Source of the DNA: Ceratothoa steindachneri
Taxonomy: Eukaryota; Arthropoda; Malacostraca; Isopoda; Cymothoidae
Reading direction: 5' to 3'
DNA length: 64,000 nt
Assembly: GCA_963969495.1 (NCBI GenBank)
Contig: OZ018330.1
Location: 52,824,348-52,888,347, forward strand
Made by a program: the position numbers and the translations under genes. Shown one piece after another: positions 1 to 15,650 of this stretch. The notes under the pieces are model-generated. The model ran no database searches, was not told the origin of the DNA, and saw nothing but the letters and a program-made list of their open reading frames with translations. How positions within the stretch are numbered: the first letter of the stretch is position 1; every line of letters begins with the position of its first letter.

Positions 1-345
1 TATTGGCTAAATAAATTAACGACAACTGTGGAGAAATAGGGGCTGCAATATGATTGTTCCAGCAAGACAATGATCCGAAGCAAACGGCGATAGCAACGCA
101 TGAGTGGTTCCTTCAGAACAATATTAATGTTCTACCGTGGCCAGGTCAATCCTTTGATTTAAATCCGATCGAAAATTTCTAACGAGAATTGAAGGAACAA
201 GTCCACAAGGGGAAACCTGCAAGCCTCGCCCAAATGAAATTTATATGTAAAGAGGAGTGAGCAGATATTTGAACACAATAAAGTCATGGCTTGGTCAAGT
301 CTTATAAGATCTCGAAGAACGTATCTATTGTCTCTCTTAAATGTA
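1..345 (+). pseudogene. Tc1-like transposase, C-terminal fragment
   Basis: Forward translation gives the Tc1 second catalytic block ([10 protein letters not shown], about 65-95) followed by [13 protein letters not shown] (about 138-180), the usual motif around the last acidic residue of DD34E Tc1 transposases. A stop replaces the Trp normally following IENF, and further stops lie near 260 and 340. The 5' part lies outside the window. This is a dead copy of a cut-and-paste transposase. Family assignment is strong from motif order and spacing; the exact subfamily cannot be told. Confidence 0.85.
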
Positions 346-789
346 TTAAATAACTGCTAATTAATAATATAAGCTACATAACTATAGAACTAGGAACAAC
401 AAATAACGTAAAGTTCACTTAATGCAGGTGCGAGAGGTAATAAGATTAATACCACCTCAACCTAGAGGGTACAGTACATGCATTCAAAATATCTATCATA
501 TATTGATCAGGTACACACTAATCTAGGAGTGTAAACTGCATATCATGCAAGTTTCTATGAACGCAAAAACTTATCTACGAAGGTACTTATTACCGCAAAT
601 TTTTTAATAAGCATGTTACTTCTCTCATTCATATAAGCTGATACGATAAACTTTTCTCTCCCGCAGGGTCACTTCTGCTAGTGTTGAAGATACTAATGAC
701 AGGAAAGCCATGAATGAATATCGAAATCACATTTAGATTCATGCTCTACAAACAACTATAAGCTGGCACATTTGGTTGGGGGGGGGGGG
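346..789. other. Unassigned AT-rich spacer
   Basis: No coding similarity or repeat structure recognised. It ends with an 11-12 nt G run at about 778-790 that borders the reverse-strand LINE downstream. Confidence 0.5.
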
Positions 790-5460
<4,671 letters not shown>

Positions 5461-5461
5461 G

Positions 5462-8360
5462 AAGCAATGCAACAAAATTTGAAGATCTAACCACCTCGCA
5501 AGAAAAATGCAAGAAGAAATGGATAACACTCCTAAAAGAAGCAATGCCAGAAGAAAAGGAAGATCTGACTTGCAAGAAGATATGACACGAGAAGTAGTAG
5601 AATTGCCTTGCAAGAAGCAAGGCTACACAAATGGAAGAAATGCATTGCAGAAAGAATGCCGCAAGAAATGGAAGAACTGCCGTGCAAGAAGAAAAGCCAT
5701 ATTAAATGGAGGAAATACTTTACAAGAAACAATAACTCATTAAATGGAAGAATTACCTGGCGATAAACAGTACCATAAGAAATGGAGGAAATGCATTGTA
5801 AGAAGCGATGCAACAAGAAATATAAGATACACGCTTCAAGAACCAATGCAAGAAGAAATGAGAGAATTGCTTTACAAAAAGTAATGCCATAAGAAATGGA
5901 AGAAATACCTTGTGAGAAACAATGGTAAGAAATGGAAGCAACGCCTGGTAAGAAGCAATGCCAACAGAAAAAGGAAGAACTGCCTTGCTTGGAGCAATGG
6001 ACCAAGAAATGAAAGAACTGCAGTGTAAGAATAAGTGTGACAAGAAATAGAAGAACTGCCTTGCAAAAAGTAAGAAGCAATGCTATAAGAAATGTAAAAA
6101 AATCCCTACAAAAACAAGGTCACAAGAAATTGAATAATTGCGTTACAGGAAACGATGCCGGAAGAAATAGAAAGGCTGCAATGCAAGAAGCAATGACGAG
6201 ATAAATTGAAGAACTCTCTTGCAAGCATATATGCCACAAGAAATTGAAGAAAGGCGTCGAAGGAAGCAACGTGTAATAAATAAAAGAACTGCCTTGCAGG
6301 CAACAATGCCAAAGAAATGGAAAAATTGCCTTGTAAGAAGGACTGACACAAAAAATGAAAGAACTGCCTTGCAAAAAGGAATACCACAAGAATTGGGAAG
6401 ATCTGCCCCCTAAGAACAATGATACATGAATTGGAAGACATGGTTTGTAAGGAGCAAGGAACATTACCACAAGAAATGAAAGAACTGCCTTGCAGGCAAC
6501 AATGCCAAAGAATTGGAAAAATTGCCTTGTAAGAAGGACTGACACAAGAAATGAAAGAACTGCCTTGCAAAAAGGAATACCACAAGAATTGGGAAGATCT
6601 GCCCCCTAAGAACAATGATACATGAATTGGAAGACATGGTTTGTAAGGAGCAAGGAACAATACCAAAGAAATGAAAGAACTGCCTTGCAGGCAACAATGC
6701 CAAAGAAATGGAAAAATTGCCTTGTAAGAAGGACTGACACAAGAAATGAAAGAACTGCCTTGCAGGAAGCTATGTAACAGAAAATGAAAAATAGCCTTGC
6801 AAGAAGCAATGCCATGATAAATGTAAGAACTGCATTGCAAGAAGCAATGTCACAGCAAATGGAAGAAATGCCTTCGAGGAACCACGATCAAAAGAAATTG
6901 ACGAATTGACTTGCAAGAAGCAATGCGAAAAAAGGAGAAAATGTCTTACAAGGAGCAATGCCACAAGAAATGGAAGAAACACATTGAGGGAAGCAATGCC
7001 ACAATAAATGGCAGAACTGCCTTGCAAGAGGCAATTCGAAAAGAAATGGAAGAACTGCTTCGCAAGAAGTAATGGCACAAGAAATGGGAAGGTCTACATT
7101 ACAACAAGCAATGCTATAATAAATGTAATAAATATTTGGCAAGGACCAATACCACAAGAAATGGAAGAAATGCCTTGTAAAAAGCAATTCCAAAATGAAT
7201 GGAAGAACTGCCTTGCAAAAAACAATGCGACAATAAATCAAAGAACTAGATGCAAAAAGTAATACCATAATAAATGGGAAGATCTACATTGCAAGATGCA
7301 ATGTCAATAAATGTAAGAAATGCTTGGAAACGTTCAATATCTTCCAAAATGGAAGCACTGCCATGTAAGATGAAATGCCACAAAGAAGGGAAGAACGGCC
7401 TTGCAAGAAGCTATGCAACAAGAAATTGAAGAAAGGGCTTAAAGGAAACAATTGCGCAATAAATGGAAGAACTTCCTTGTAAGAAGTAATGTCACAATAA
7501 ATGGAAGAACTACCTTGCAAGAAACAATGCCACAGGAAATTGAAGAACTATTTGCAACGATACAAGAAATACAAGAACTACCTTGCAAGAAGCGACGCCA
7601 AAAGAAATGGAAGAACTGCCTTACCAAAAGCAAAGACACAAGAAATGGAAGAATTTACTTGCAAAAGGTAATGCCATAATAAGTGGAAATATGCATTTTA
7701 AGAAGCAATGACTCAATAACTAAAGAACCGGCATTGCAAGAAGCAATGCGACAATAAATGTAAGAAGAGCTTTGCCAGAAGAAATTCCACAAGAAATGGA
7801 AGAACTGTCCTGAAAGAAGAAATGCCACAAAAATCAAAGAACTACATCGAAAGGATTAATGCAACAAGAAATGGAAGCACTATCTTTGAAGAAGCAATGC
7901 CAAAGGACAAGAAAGAACTGCCTTGTAAGAAGCAATGTTACAAGTAATGCCACAAGTTAGGGAATAAACGCATTGCAAGAACCAATGACACAAAAAGTGG
8001 AAGAACTGCCTTTAAAGAAGCAATGACAAACAAATGCAAAACTGCCTTGCAATAAGCAATGCCACTCGAAATGTAAGAATTATCTTAAAAGAAGCAATGT
8101 TACAAAAAATGGAAGAACTGCTTTGAATAAACAAATGCAACATAAAAGGAAGCAGTGACTAGAAAGAAGTGATGCAAAAAGAAAAGAAAAGCAGGGACTT
8201 GAAAGGTGCAATGCTAAAATAAATGGAAGACCTGCTTTAAAAAAAAGGAAAACTGACTTCCAGGAAGCTAGGTAACAAGAAATTGAAGAGCTGCCTTGCA
8301 AGAAGAAATGGAACAAAAAATGGAAGCACTGCTTTGTAAGAAGCGATACCACAAGAAAAT
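5462..8360. repeat. 38-bp minisatellite array, about 75 degenerate copies
   Basis: A diverged tandem array. The unit is close to AAGAAATGGAAGAACTGCC followed by TTGCAAGAAGCAATGCCAC, 38 bp. Because 38 is not a multiple of three, an open frame passes through all three readings of the unit every three copies. This explains the many overlapping open frames on both strands here, including a 244-codon reverse one at 6106-6840. I do not treat any of them as a gene. Copies diverge by substitutions and single-base indels, most at the edges. Confidence 0.9.
6295..6770. repeat. About 195-bp higher-order repeat in the minisatellite
   Basis: The block starting TGCAGGCAACAATGCCAAAG recurs at 6295, 6491 and 6686, offsets of 196 and 195 bp, the third copy partial. 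Each block holds five 38-bp units, including distinctive variants (GATCTGCCCCCTAAG; GACATGGTTTGTAAGG). Copies are far more alike than neighbouring units, so this is a recent secondary amplification. Confidence 0.85.
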
Positions 8361-8384
8361 CACTGACTCTTCCTTTTTATTTTG

Positions 8385-8765
8385 TCTTTTGTGTGTACCT
8401 GGCGCCTTCCAGTTTCATTCATATATTTTCGAATGTAACGGTGAATTTCTCTGACATTTGGAGAATATTTCTCTCGGAATCGAAGCCACAATTTCACGAA
8501 TTCTTGTTTTAGGCTCTTCAATGCTACGTAGGTGTGTCTTATACATCTGACTTTTGAGGTAATCGCAAAGAAAGAAGTGGGGAGTCATAAGGTTAGGGAA
8601 CCGACACTGCCAGTATTTATATATTTATATCAAGAAATAAGACGTCAAGGAAACTTGTCTTGCAAAATTTCCACGTTTTATTTATAACGGTAGGGAATGA
8701 GGGGTGTACCATTGTGTTGGTCACAAAGTTCATGGTAGTTTTCTAACTCGTCAAGTTGGGAACGG
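8385..8765 (-). pseudogene. Mariner-like transposase, C-terminal fragment
   Basis: The reverse strand reads QDKFP, then a variant of the SPDLTTPDFFLWGYLK motif (FPNLMTPHFFLCDYLKSQ, about 8550-8600). RSIEEPKTRIREIVASIPREIF follows in the same region, and an IYE-WKAPGTH tail lies near 8405. These match the C-terminal third of the insect and crustacean mariner group that ends with a 'NGGHL' helix. The acidic residue expected after 'TP' is His, and stops are present, so it is inactive. It directly follows the minisatellite. Confidence 0.7.
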
Positions 8766-9892
8766 AGATTGACAACTAAACTTGCGTACTACTCTACAGA
8801 GAGAGAGAGTAAGTGTAACTCCATTGTCCTCCTCAAAGCGCACAGGTCCCAGTATATCAAAAGATGACTGGGCACCAAATTTTTTCCTCTAGGAGAATGA
8901 AACAGAAGTTCTTAAATTTCTCATAACTGTTCACTTTCCTATTGTTGGTATTTTTTATGGATAACTTCGTCAAGGCATGGAAATGGTTTCTATAAATCAT
9001 TAATATTTTGTTTACAATCTGTGGCACTTCTTATTCCAATTCAAGAAAACTTTGACAGAACTAACTATGTCGCTTTTTATCCCAGGCACTTAATTCTTGG
9101 ATTGTCGCTATTTTATATTCACATAACTTAGGTGAATACATATGCTAAAAACAGGAGGCACTGAAAAATTGAGAAGGGTCCATCTTTTTTCGATAGAACG
9201 CCTTTGACTATGATTCATGGATTCAAGAATCCGCTTAATATTCTGCGATGTTATTGCAAGGGTTGCAAGACGTGAAGTCTTACTGAACCTGTAGATCTTT
9301 ATTTGTTTGCCCATTAGAATTTGTTGGGTATGAGATCACTCTCTGGGCATTGTACTGCAGTCAAAATTTAGGTTCAACTGCTATAAAAAAATTTAACTGA
9401 AAAAACTTTTCACCACACAAAATTTGGTGTTCTACACTCAATGTACCTTTATGCCACAAGACCTGTTAAGATAGAAGAAAATTTTATAATTTATTCGGTA
9501 AAATGTGGAGAAAACTCCGATTTCTAATACTAATTAGAGAGTACTCTAAATAAATTTCCTGTGACACCCCTCCCAAACCAAAAAAAGTTTAGACATTTAA
9601 ATATTTTAAACTACATAAAACACGCATTGTAATATTTAATATTTGACAAATCTGATCTTTTGCATGCGACCTCCAAAAAAGAGCTAAAATATTCACGTCT
9701 CACTTGGGCTTCGCTTTGCAACAAAAGGAGTTTGGTCCTATTAAGTTTGAACGGAGCTCGATTCATCTCCATTAAGGTTTGCATAATCATAAGGCAGAAT
9801 AAATACACATAGAGCATGTAGATCAGAAAACCTTCATTTTTCAAAGATATAAATTTACATATATATTTATGTATTACTGAAAGATTGTTAAG

Positions 9893-9893
<1 letters not shown>
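8766..9893. other. Unassigned sequence
   Basis: AT-rich with no recognisable coding family. A short AG run is near 8798-8810. A 68-codon reverse open frame at 9108-9314 resembles nothing I know and is probably chance. Confidence 0.4.
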
Positions 9894-9975
<82 letters not shown>

Positions 9976-9980
9976 TGGTA

Positions 9981-10022
<42 letters not shown>
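9894..10022. repeat. Compound microsatellite (AG)n-(TC)n-(TA)n
   Basis: About 40 AG units (9894-9975) are followed after a short linker by eight TC units (9981-9997) and twelve TA units (9998-10022). AG facing TC gives a potential hairpin. Open frames through it are low complexity and non-coding. Confidence 0.95.
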
Positions 10023-10025
<3 letters not shown>

Positions 10026-10199
10026 GCTGAGCTGTTCGACATAGACTTACAAGTTTTAATGTATAATTTTTTCAGGATCATTTTGATTTAGCGGGAAACA
10101 GTCAACGGCGTTGGATAGTAAACAGAATATAGATTTAGTTGAGAAAAATTAGCTGACATGGAAGATTGGAAGCCATCTGAATCTTAGAAAAAAATTACC

Positions 10200-11172
10200 T
10201 ACATCATGATTTTTCGCGACGGGTATCAAGTTGCAGATATCATGACTGGTTCCCAAAGGTCTGTTAACACTGTAAAAACTGTAAGATGTGACATGGGCAG
10301 CAGTAACTGAGACTACGTAGGTGTGACTATGAGAAAGGAACACAACATGTGTTCTGACTGCGTCTGCACGCGGGAATTGATCCAGCAACTGCAGGATAAG
10401 GTAATGTTAGACCCGAACAAGAGAATCATGGATTTGGTGAGAGAGATGGGTGTTATAGTCACCCCAATGAATCTGACCCTGAATAAGGAGCTTCGCTAAT
10501 ACACGTAAAAGAAGCGCAGGAGACAAATTATGACAGCCACGGTCTAGAAGAACCACTTGGCAAAGGCAAAAAAGCTCCTAAACAAGCTGAAGTATCTTCT
10601 TGAGCATAGACGATCTGGTAGCCATGAGATGCAAATAACTTCTGACAAGACCAGTTTTACAACACCAAGAACAACAGGTGGTTGGCCTATAATCCATGCG
10701 TCGTTTTACGTATCATAAAGACCAAGTTCCCTAAGCCTTAATGGCCTGTAGATGTGTCTCCAGTGAGGGTGGTAGCATGCCCTCACACATTTTTGAGCAA
10801 GATTTTAGGCTCAATTAGCACAACTATGTGGGGATGCTGGAGATTGTGGTCAAATCATGGCTGAACAGGGTGGTTGCTGGAAAGCCATAGCTCTTGGGAG
10901 AGTCTGAAGTGTCTGTAGGAGCATTTATACGACTTCAGAAGCCCCACTTTCTGGCCTCCTAGATCTCCCGATTGTTATTCCATGGATTACTCTGAGTTGG
11001 CGCAGTTTAGAAAAAAAACTAACCGATCTGCTTGCAACTCCAAGGCCTAGCTAGTGCGCAAGATCAAGGAGGTGTTCTAAGATCTTTCCAGTGATCCCGT
11101 GAATAGCCCATGTGCCAGGTTCCGGAGCTATCTTGAGTCTGTGATTGAAATTGAGAGCGGCTACTTTGAGTA
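10200..11172 (+). pseudogene. Mariner-like transposase, degraded full-length copy
   Basis: Forward translation in shifting frames covers the whole family. N-terminal helix-turn-helix: GYQVADIMTGSQRSVNTVK (about 10217-10275). RELIQQLQDKVMLDPNKRIMDL is at about 10370-10437, then AKKLLNKLK (about 10568-10594). Catalytic core: NNRWLAYNP (about 10673-10700), KTKFPKP, and the last block FWPPRSPD (about 10950-10975). The C-terminus is ARFRSYLESVIEIESGYFE, ending in TAA near 11170. At least six stops and several frameshifts are present. A relative in the opposite orientation lies at 27860-28545. The Penelope-like element starts just downstream. Confidence 0.8.
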
Positions 11173-11224
11173 AACTAGAATCATACAGCCATAATCTAGA
11201 TAAGAGTTAAAAAAAAGCATTCAT

Positions 11225-12329
11225 TTTTGGTTGAGATTTGCAGGTTGTTGTTTTTTTTTATACAAACCGTCAAATTTAGCCCGAACAACATTGGACCAAA
11301 AGTTGGATGTCAACGTGATAGAAGACTCCATCTTATACACCCACAGAAAACGTTTTGAAAAAATAAAACATAGATTGGATCGTAAACAACAACCCCTCAT
11401 CTCTAACAATAGTTTGACTAATAACAGCCGACAAGAAAGTGTTGTTAACCCGTCTTTGCAAGAACTTCATGAAACCACAATTAGTGGTCTTGGATTTAGT
11501 CTAGACTTCTCCATTCCGTCCAGACCATCTAATGTGTCAATTGCTAAAGGTTTTGCAAATTTTTTAAAAAATCTAGTGACATTCCCACTGAACTTGTTGC
11601 GTTTTGCGTTTAACAATATTTAGCTAATCCTATTCCTTATAATTAGCCTTCGCTTTTCCGTCGTACCTTAGTTGCCATTTGAAATAATGTTTCGATACAC
11701 ATTCCTAAGGCAGATAAACCTGGTGCAGTTGTTATTATGGATAAATTGTCTTATATTGAAAAAATGGATTTATTACTAAATGATCAATACACTTATGTAT
11801 CCCTAGTAAAAGACCCTAGGATTCAAGTTAATAGTAATTTACATAAGAAAGTTTGTTCCTACCTTAAACATTTTCCCCGAGTTAATTGCAAGTTTCAATC
11901 TAGTAACGCCTCTCTGCCATTCTTATATAGTCTTGTTAAAACTCAAGCATAATATCCCAATGCGTCCTATTATTAGTTCAGTAGGATTAGTTTCTTATTC
12001 TTTATCTCGTTGGCTTATTTCATACCTTACTCTCCTCGTTGGTACCATTTCTCAATCTCATATTAAAAATAGTCATGACCTTATTGATAAACTTAACTCC
12101 ATTCCTTACTCTAGTATTTTTTCTCTTGTTAGTTTTGATGTATTTCTCTTTTTAATAAACTGCTGAGTTGACGATCTATTCCCCTTCCATATTGATTATT
12201 TACGTAACGCTGATATTCCTTTGCCTCTAAATAATTTATTGACCTCTTCTCCATGTGCACAAGAAATTGTAAGTTCTCTTTTAATGGCAAATTTTACCTT
12301 TTAAAGTTCGCTTTAGTTATGAGAAATTG
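11225..12329 (+). pseudogene. Penelope-like element, 5' half (N-domain and RT fingers)
   Basis: Forward translation from about 11231 gives a long N-terminal region ending GFSLDFSIPSRPSNVSIAKGF (about 11490-11560), a hallmark preceding the Penelope RT. After a break come VVIMDKLSYIEKMDLLL (about 11727-11780), then a frameshift near 11940. RPIISSVGLVSYSLSRWL is at about 11965-12020, FDV (motif A region) near 12135, and FSFNGKFY to ALVMRN (about 12275-12325). The reading stops at the 11-bp target site of the inserted LINE and resumes at 17984. Penelope elements are retroelements with an RT and a GIY-YIG endonuclease; this one is dead from frameshifts and stops as well as the insertion. Confidence 0.85.
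12319..12329. repeat. LINE target-site duplication, 3' side
   Basis: ATGAGAAATTG, identical to 17973-17983. It lies within the Penelope RT reading frame. Confidence 0.88.
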
Positions 12330-12878
12330 AAGTTGAAGTTGAAGTTGATGTATGAAGAATGAAATGTGTAGTAGGTATATAAAGATAAAAAAGATGGGTT
12401 GAGAATTACCCTGGTGTAGAGGGCTCCTCACCGGTTTGTCCATTTCTTGTACTATTTATCTCTTCTCTTTATTCGTTTCTGTTTTTTGTCTTAATCTTTT
12501 TCTCTATTTAATTATATGTATTTGTTTTAATATATATATATTTTTTTTTATTTATTTTTTTTTTTTTTTATATATTTATTTATTTATTTTATTTTTTTTT
12601 ATTTTATTTTTTTATTATTTTTTTTTTTTATATAAACTATAAATAGGTAAAATAAATATCTATACTATATCCTCCGTCGTGGCTTTCAAGCCTTTCAATT
12701 ATATTGTTTGCTTTTGCAATCTTATGTTACATTTTGTAATTATACAATTTGTATCTGTCTTGCCGGGGGTTTTTGGTTTTGTATATTGGTTTGTCACATT
12801 TGGGTTCGATGGGCACTACGCCTCTCTACTCTTCGCTTTCTTTTTCTTCTGTGATTTTTGTTGTATTCAATCGTATGG
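12330..12878 (-). other. LINE 3' UTR with A-rich tract and short-repeat tail
   Basis: On the reverse strand, downstream of the ORF2 stop, it holds about 230 bases of mixed sequence. An A-rich tract follows (forward T-rich 12538-12645), then about 190 bases of mixed sequence. The last 20 bases before the target site are three to four AACTTC units. Short tandem 3' tails are known in several LINE groups. Confidence 0.7.
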
Positions 12879-15623
12879 TTACGTATAGAGACCAACTAGT
12901 CGATCTCTGGAGCAGTTCCTTCCACTCGGGAAGAGGGATTTTCTATTAACCCGCTCTCTTACTGCTCTAGGTATTTCTAGGTTTTGGTTCATATTCGGGA
13001 GTATTTCCTCTTCGATTTTGTCCCAGGTCTTTCTCCCTAGCCTTTGGAGTTCTACATTCAGAGGGGTTAGTCCTGCTCTTGCGTGCAGGACTGTCTGCTG
13101 AATGTAGTCTGTCCTTTTCGCTCCAGCTATAAGCAGGGCTGCTTTGTTCTGCACTCTCTGCATTTTTCTGAGAGAGGTGGAACTCACAGCCTGCATGACC
13201 ACTGCCGGGTACACTAATGTTGAGCGCACCAGAGCAGTGTATAGCTTTTTAAGGTTTTTGGAGCTGAGGTTTTTAAACCTATACAGTTTGCCAAGCTGTA
13301 TTTTGGCTAGGGAGATTCTGTCATTGATGTGACCTATGTACCCTTTGGAGGTAAATTGAAGACCCAGGACTTTTCCTTTGGTACCATATGGGTAAACTTC
13401 GCCATTTACTCTGACATCCACACGTTTGCGGCGGTTAATTGGTAGGATTTGGAACTTTTGGCGGTTGGTCTTAATCTTCCACATTCGTTCATATCGATTG
13501 ATGTTTTCGATTTCGATGGCTTGATATCCGGCGTGCTTGTAATAGCTGGGGACGATTTGCGTGATGTCATCTGCAAACTGCAGGTACATCACATCCTCCC
13601 CTACCGGATCAGGTAAGTCCAGTGTGTACAGAAGGTACAGCAGCGGACTCAGACAGCCACCCTGTGGAACACCCGCCTCAAGTTGAAATTCGGGTCCTCT
13701 GTAGCCCTCGATGAAAATTCGGGCTTTTCTACGCATGATGTAGTCGCAGAGGACCCTTTCCAGGGTAGGGTTCAGCTGGAGGCTTAGGATCTTGTGTTGT
13801 AAGCCTCGTAGCCAAACCTTATCGAAGGCCTTTTGCACATCTCGCATCACCACGTCTACGTATTTCTTCTCGGCCTTACATCGGGCAAGCTTTTCAGTGA
13901 GAAGGGCAAGGGCAGTATCCGTCCCCCTTCTCTTGCGAAACCCGTGTTGCTGAGAGCTGTGGGCTTCTAGCTCGGTTAGTTGGTCTTGTAACCTGTTAGC
14001 CAGAAGCTTCTCGTAGACTTTACCTATTATCTCCAGGAGGGATATTGGCCTGTAGTCCACCAGTTGATCAGGCTTCTTCCCTTTGGGTATAAAGATGATT
14101 TTAGCTATCTTTAGCCCGTCTGGGAAGTAGCCCGTATTCAGGGAAGCATTGTAGATGTTTGAGATTCCCTGAATGATCTGCCGGGGGGCATGTACCAAAT
14201 TATTTCTGGTGATGCCCGTCCAGCCTGGTGCCTTCTGTTTGAAGGTTTTAATGACCGCCATGACCTCTTCCGGTGTAGTTGGCCGGCCATGGTCTACCAT
14301 ATTCCTCCCTTCGTCGACATAGGCATGTGGTAGAGTTCGATGCACATTCTGATTTAGTTCTTCCATCAGTTGGCCTTCGAATTCCTGGTCGAATTCCGCA
14401 TTTTCCTCTGGTGTTATCCTGAAGATATTTTGCCAGAAGTTGCGGAATCTTTCCTCCAAATCCGCCGGGTCTTCCAAGTAGTCATCGCCCTCCTTAATGC
14501 GGGTCTTTTCTCTACTTGTCAGACCTTTCAACTTGTTCACAAGTCGCCAGAACACATCGGGTCGAACTTCGCTGTCAACTTTCTCAATCAGACTGTCCCA
14601 GACTTCAGCCTGTTGCTGGTTGATAGCCTGCTTAAGTTCTTCACTCAGGCGTCTTAGCAGCGTTGTTCTTTCCCGATTAACACCCTCTCTCCTCGTTTCT
14701 TCATACACCTCCCTGTGCACTCTAGCGATCTCTCTCATTTCCTCAGACCATCTGGGTTGGGGGAGAGTTTTGTACCTTTTCATTGGTACACTCTCGCGAT
14801 CTGCTTCGATGATGCGTGCAGTAATCGCTTCCAACTCCTCGTCGATCCTCTCCAGACTCGCTCCGTCGAGGCCCACTGGTACATAGCTGGCAAGGTTTTC
14901 CTTGTAGCGTTCCCAGTTGGCCGAAGCATAGCTTTTCCGAAGTGGTATCGGGAGCTGAATTGGTGCAAGAGAAATGGTCGTCAAGATCGGTATGTGATCA
15001 CTGGGTATTGTCGGGCCCGGCTCACTACGGTAATTGAAAGGGAAGCCATCACTTGTCATGATTATGTCAGGTTTCGTAGCGGACCTTACGGTGAAATAGG
15101 TTGGAAAATCCGGTCCTATACGCTGAATGTTCTTCCTTCTCATAATCATTTCCAAGTTGTGACCTCTTTCGTTTGTGTTCCCGTAGCCAGCCGTTCGGCA
15201 TCTGGCGTTGAGGTCTCCCCCAAGGAATACCATCCTGCCGTGGCCAAACAGGGTGTAGAAGTTCGTCAGAGGGAGATATCTGCGTCGAGGTGGTTGGTAT
15301 GCCGCCGCTATTATGAGCTTGCCTACTAATGTATGCAGCTCTACCGCCACGAAGGATTCGTCCATGTCTGGAAGACGTTTGAACGACAAGTTCCTCCTGA
15401 CGGCGATGGCAACACCATCATACCTCTCTTGAGAATGGTTCTTAGATATCACTCTGTAGCCTGGTATCTTCAACTGCTTACTGGTCGTATCGATACCATG
15501 CTCAGTAATCAGTATGATGTCGGGATCTAGCACACGGAATATGTTGCCGTACGCCGTGGCTTTCCCCTCCCATCCATTACTGTTGAGTGTTAATATCCTT
15601 AACCTGTTGTTTTGGTTTTCCAT
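12879..15623 (-). CDS. LINE ORF2: endonuclease-reverse transcriptase (914 aa)
   Basis: An uninterrupted 914-residue polyprotein. The N-terminal APE-type endonuclease (about residues 1-215) starts LRILTLNSNGWEG and shows TEHG, AYQPPRR, GGDLNAR (about 133) and SDHIPI (about 208). The RT follows: motif 0/1 near KIIFIPKGKKPDQLVDYRPISLL, motif A DVQKAFDKVW, motif B GVPQGGCLSPLLY and the catalytic FADD at about 683-686. The C-terminal domain (about 780-914) contains a His/Cys-poor tail and no RNase H. Family members nick target DNA and prime reverse transcription there. The ATG at 15623 lies 27 bp after the ORF1 stop. Length is normal for a Jockey-type ORF2; all catalytic residues I can check are present. 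Confidence 0.95.
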   Translation of the reverse strand: MENQNNRLRILTLNSNGWEGKATAYGNIFRVLDPDIILITEHGIDTTSKQLKIPGYRVISKNHSQERYDGVAIAVRRNLSFKRLPDMDESFVAVELHTLVGKLIIAAAYQPPRRRYLPLTNFYTLFGHGRMVFLGGDLNARCRTAGYGNTNERGHNLEMIMRRKNIQRIGPDFPTYFTVRSATKPDIIMTSDGFPFNYRSEPGPTIPSDHIPILTTISLAPIQLPIPLRKSYASANWERYKENLASYVPVGLDGASLERIDEELEAITARIIEADRESVPMKRYKTLPQPRWSEEMREIARVHREVYEETRREGVNRERTTLLRRLSEELKQAINQQQAEVWDSLIEKVDSEVRPDVFWRLVNKLKGLTSREKTRIKEGDDYLEDPADLEERFRNFWQNIFRITPEENAEFDQEFEGQLMEELNQNVHRTLPHAYVDEGRNMVDHGRPTTPEEVMAVIKTFKQKAPGWTGITRNNLVHAPRQIIQGISNIYNASLNTGYFPDGLKIAKIIFIPKGKKPDQLVDYRPISLLEIIGKVYEKLLANRLQDQLTELEAHSSQQHGFRKRRGTDTALALLTEKLARCKAEKKYVDVVMRDVQKAFDKVWLRGLQHKILSLQLNPTLERVLCDYIMRRKARIFIEGYRGPEFQLEAGVPQGGCLSPLLYLLYTLDLPDPVGEDVMYLQFADDITQIVPSYYKHAGYQAIEIENINRYERMWKIKTNRQKFQILPINRRKRVDVRVNGEVYPYGTKGKVLGLQFTSKGYIGHINDRISLAKIQLGKLYRFKNLSSKNLKKLYTALVRSTLVYPAVVMQAVSSTSLRKMQRVQNKAALLIAGAKRTDYIQQTVLHARAGLTPLNVELQRLGRKTWDKIEEEILPNMNQNLEIPRAVRERVNRKSLFPSGRNCSRDRLVGLYT

Positions 15624-15650
15624 TCTCTGTTCTGGCTTGTGTGGATGTCT

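Noticed and set aside
6106..6840. 244-codon reverse open frame and its overlapping companions in 5.5-8.4 kb
   Set aside because: Entirely explained by the 38-bp tandem unit being read in rotating frames; no start context or family similarity.
14370..15329. Forward open frames across 13-17 kb
   Set aside because: Shadows of the reverse-strand LINE ORF1 and ORF2.
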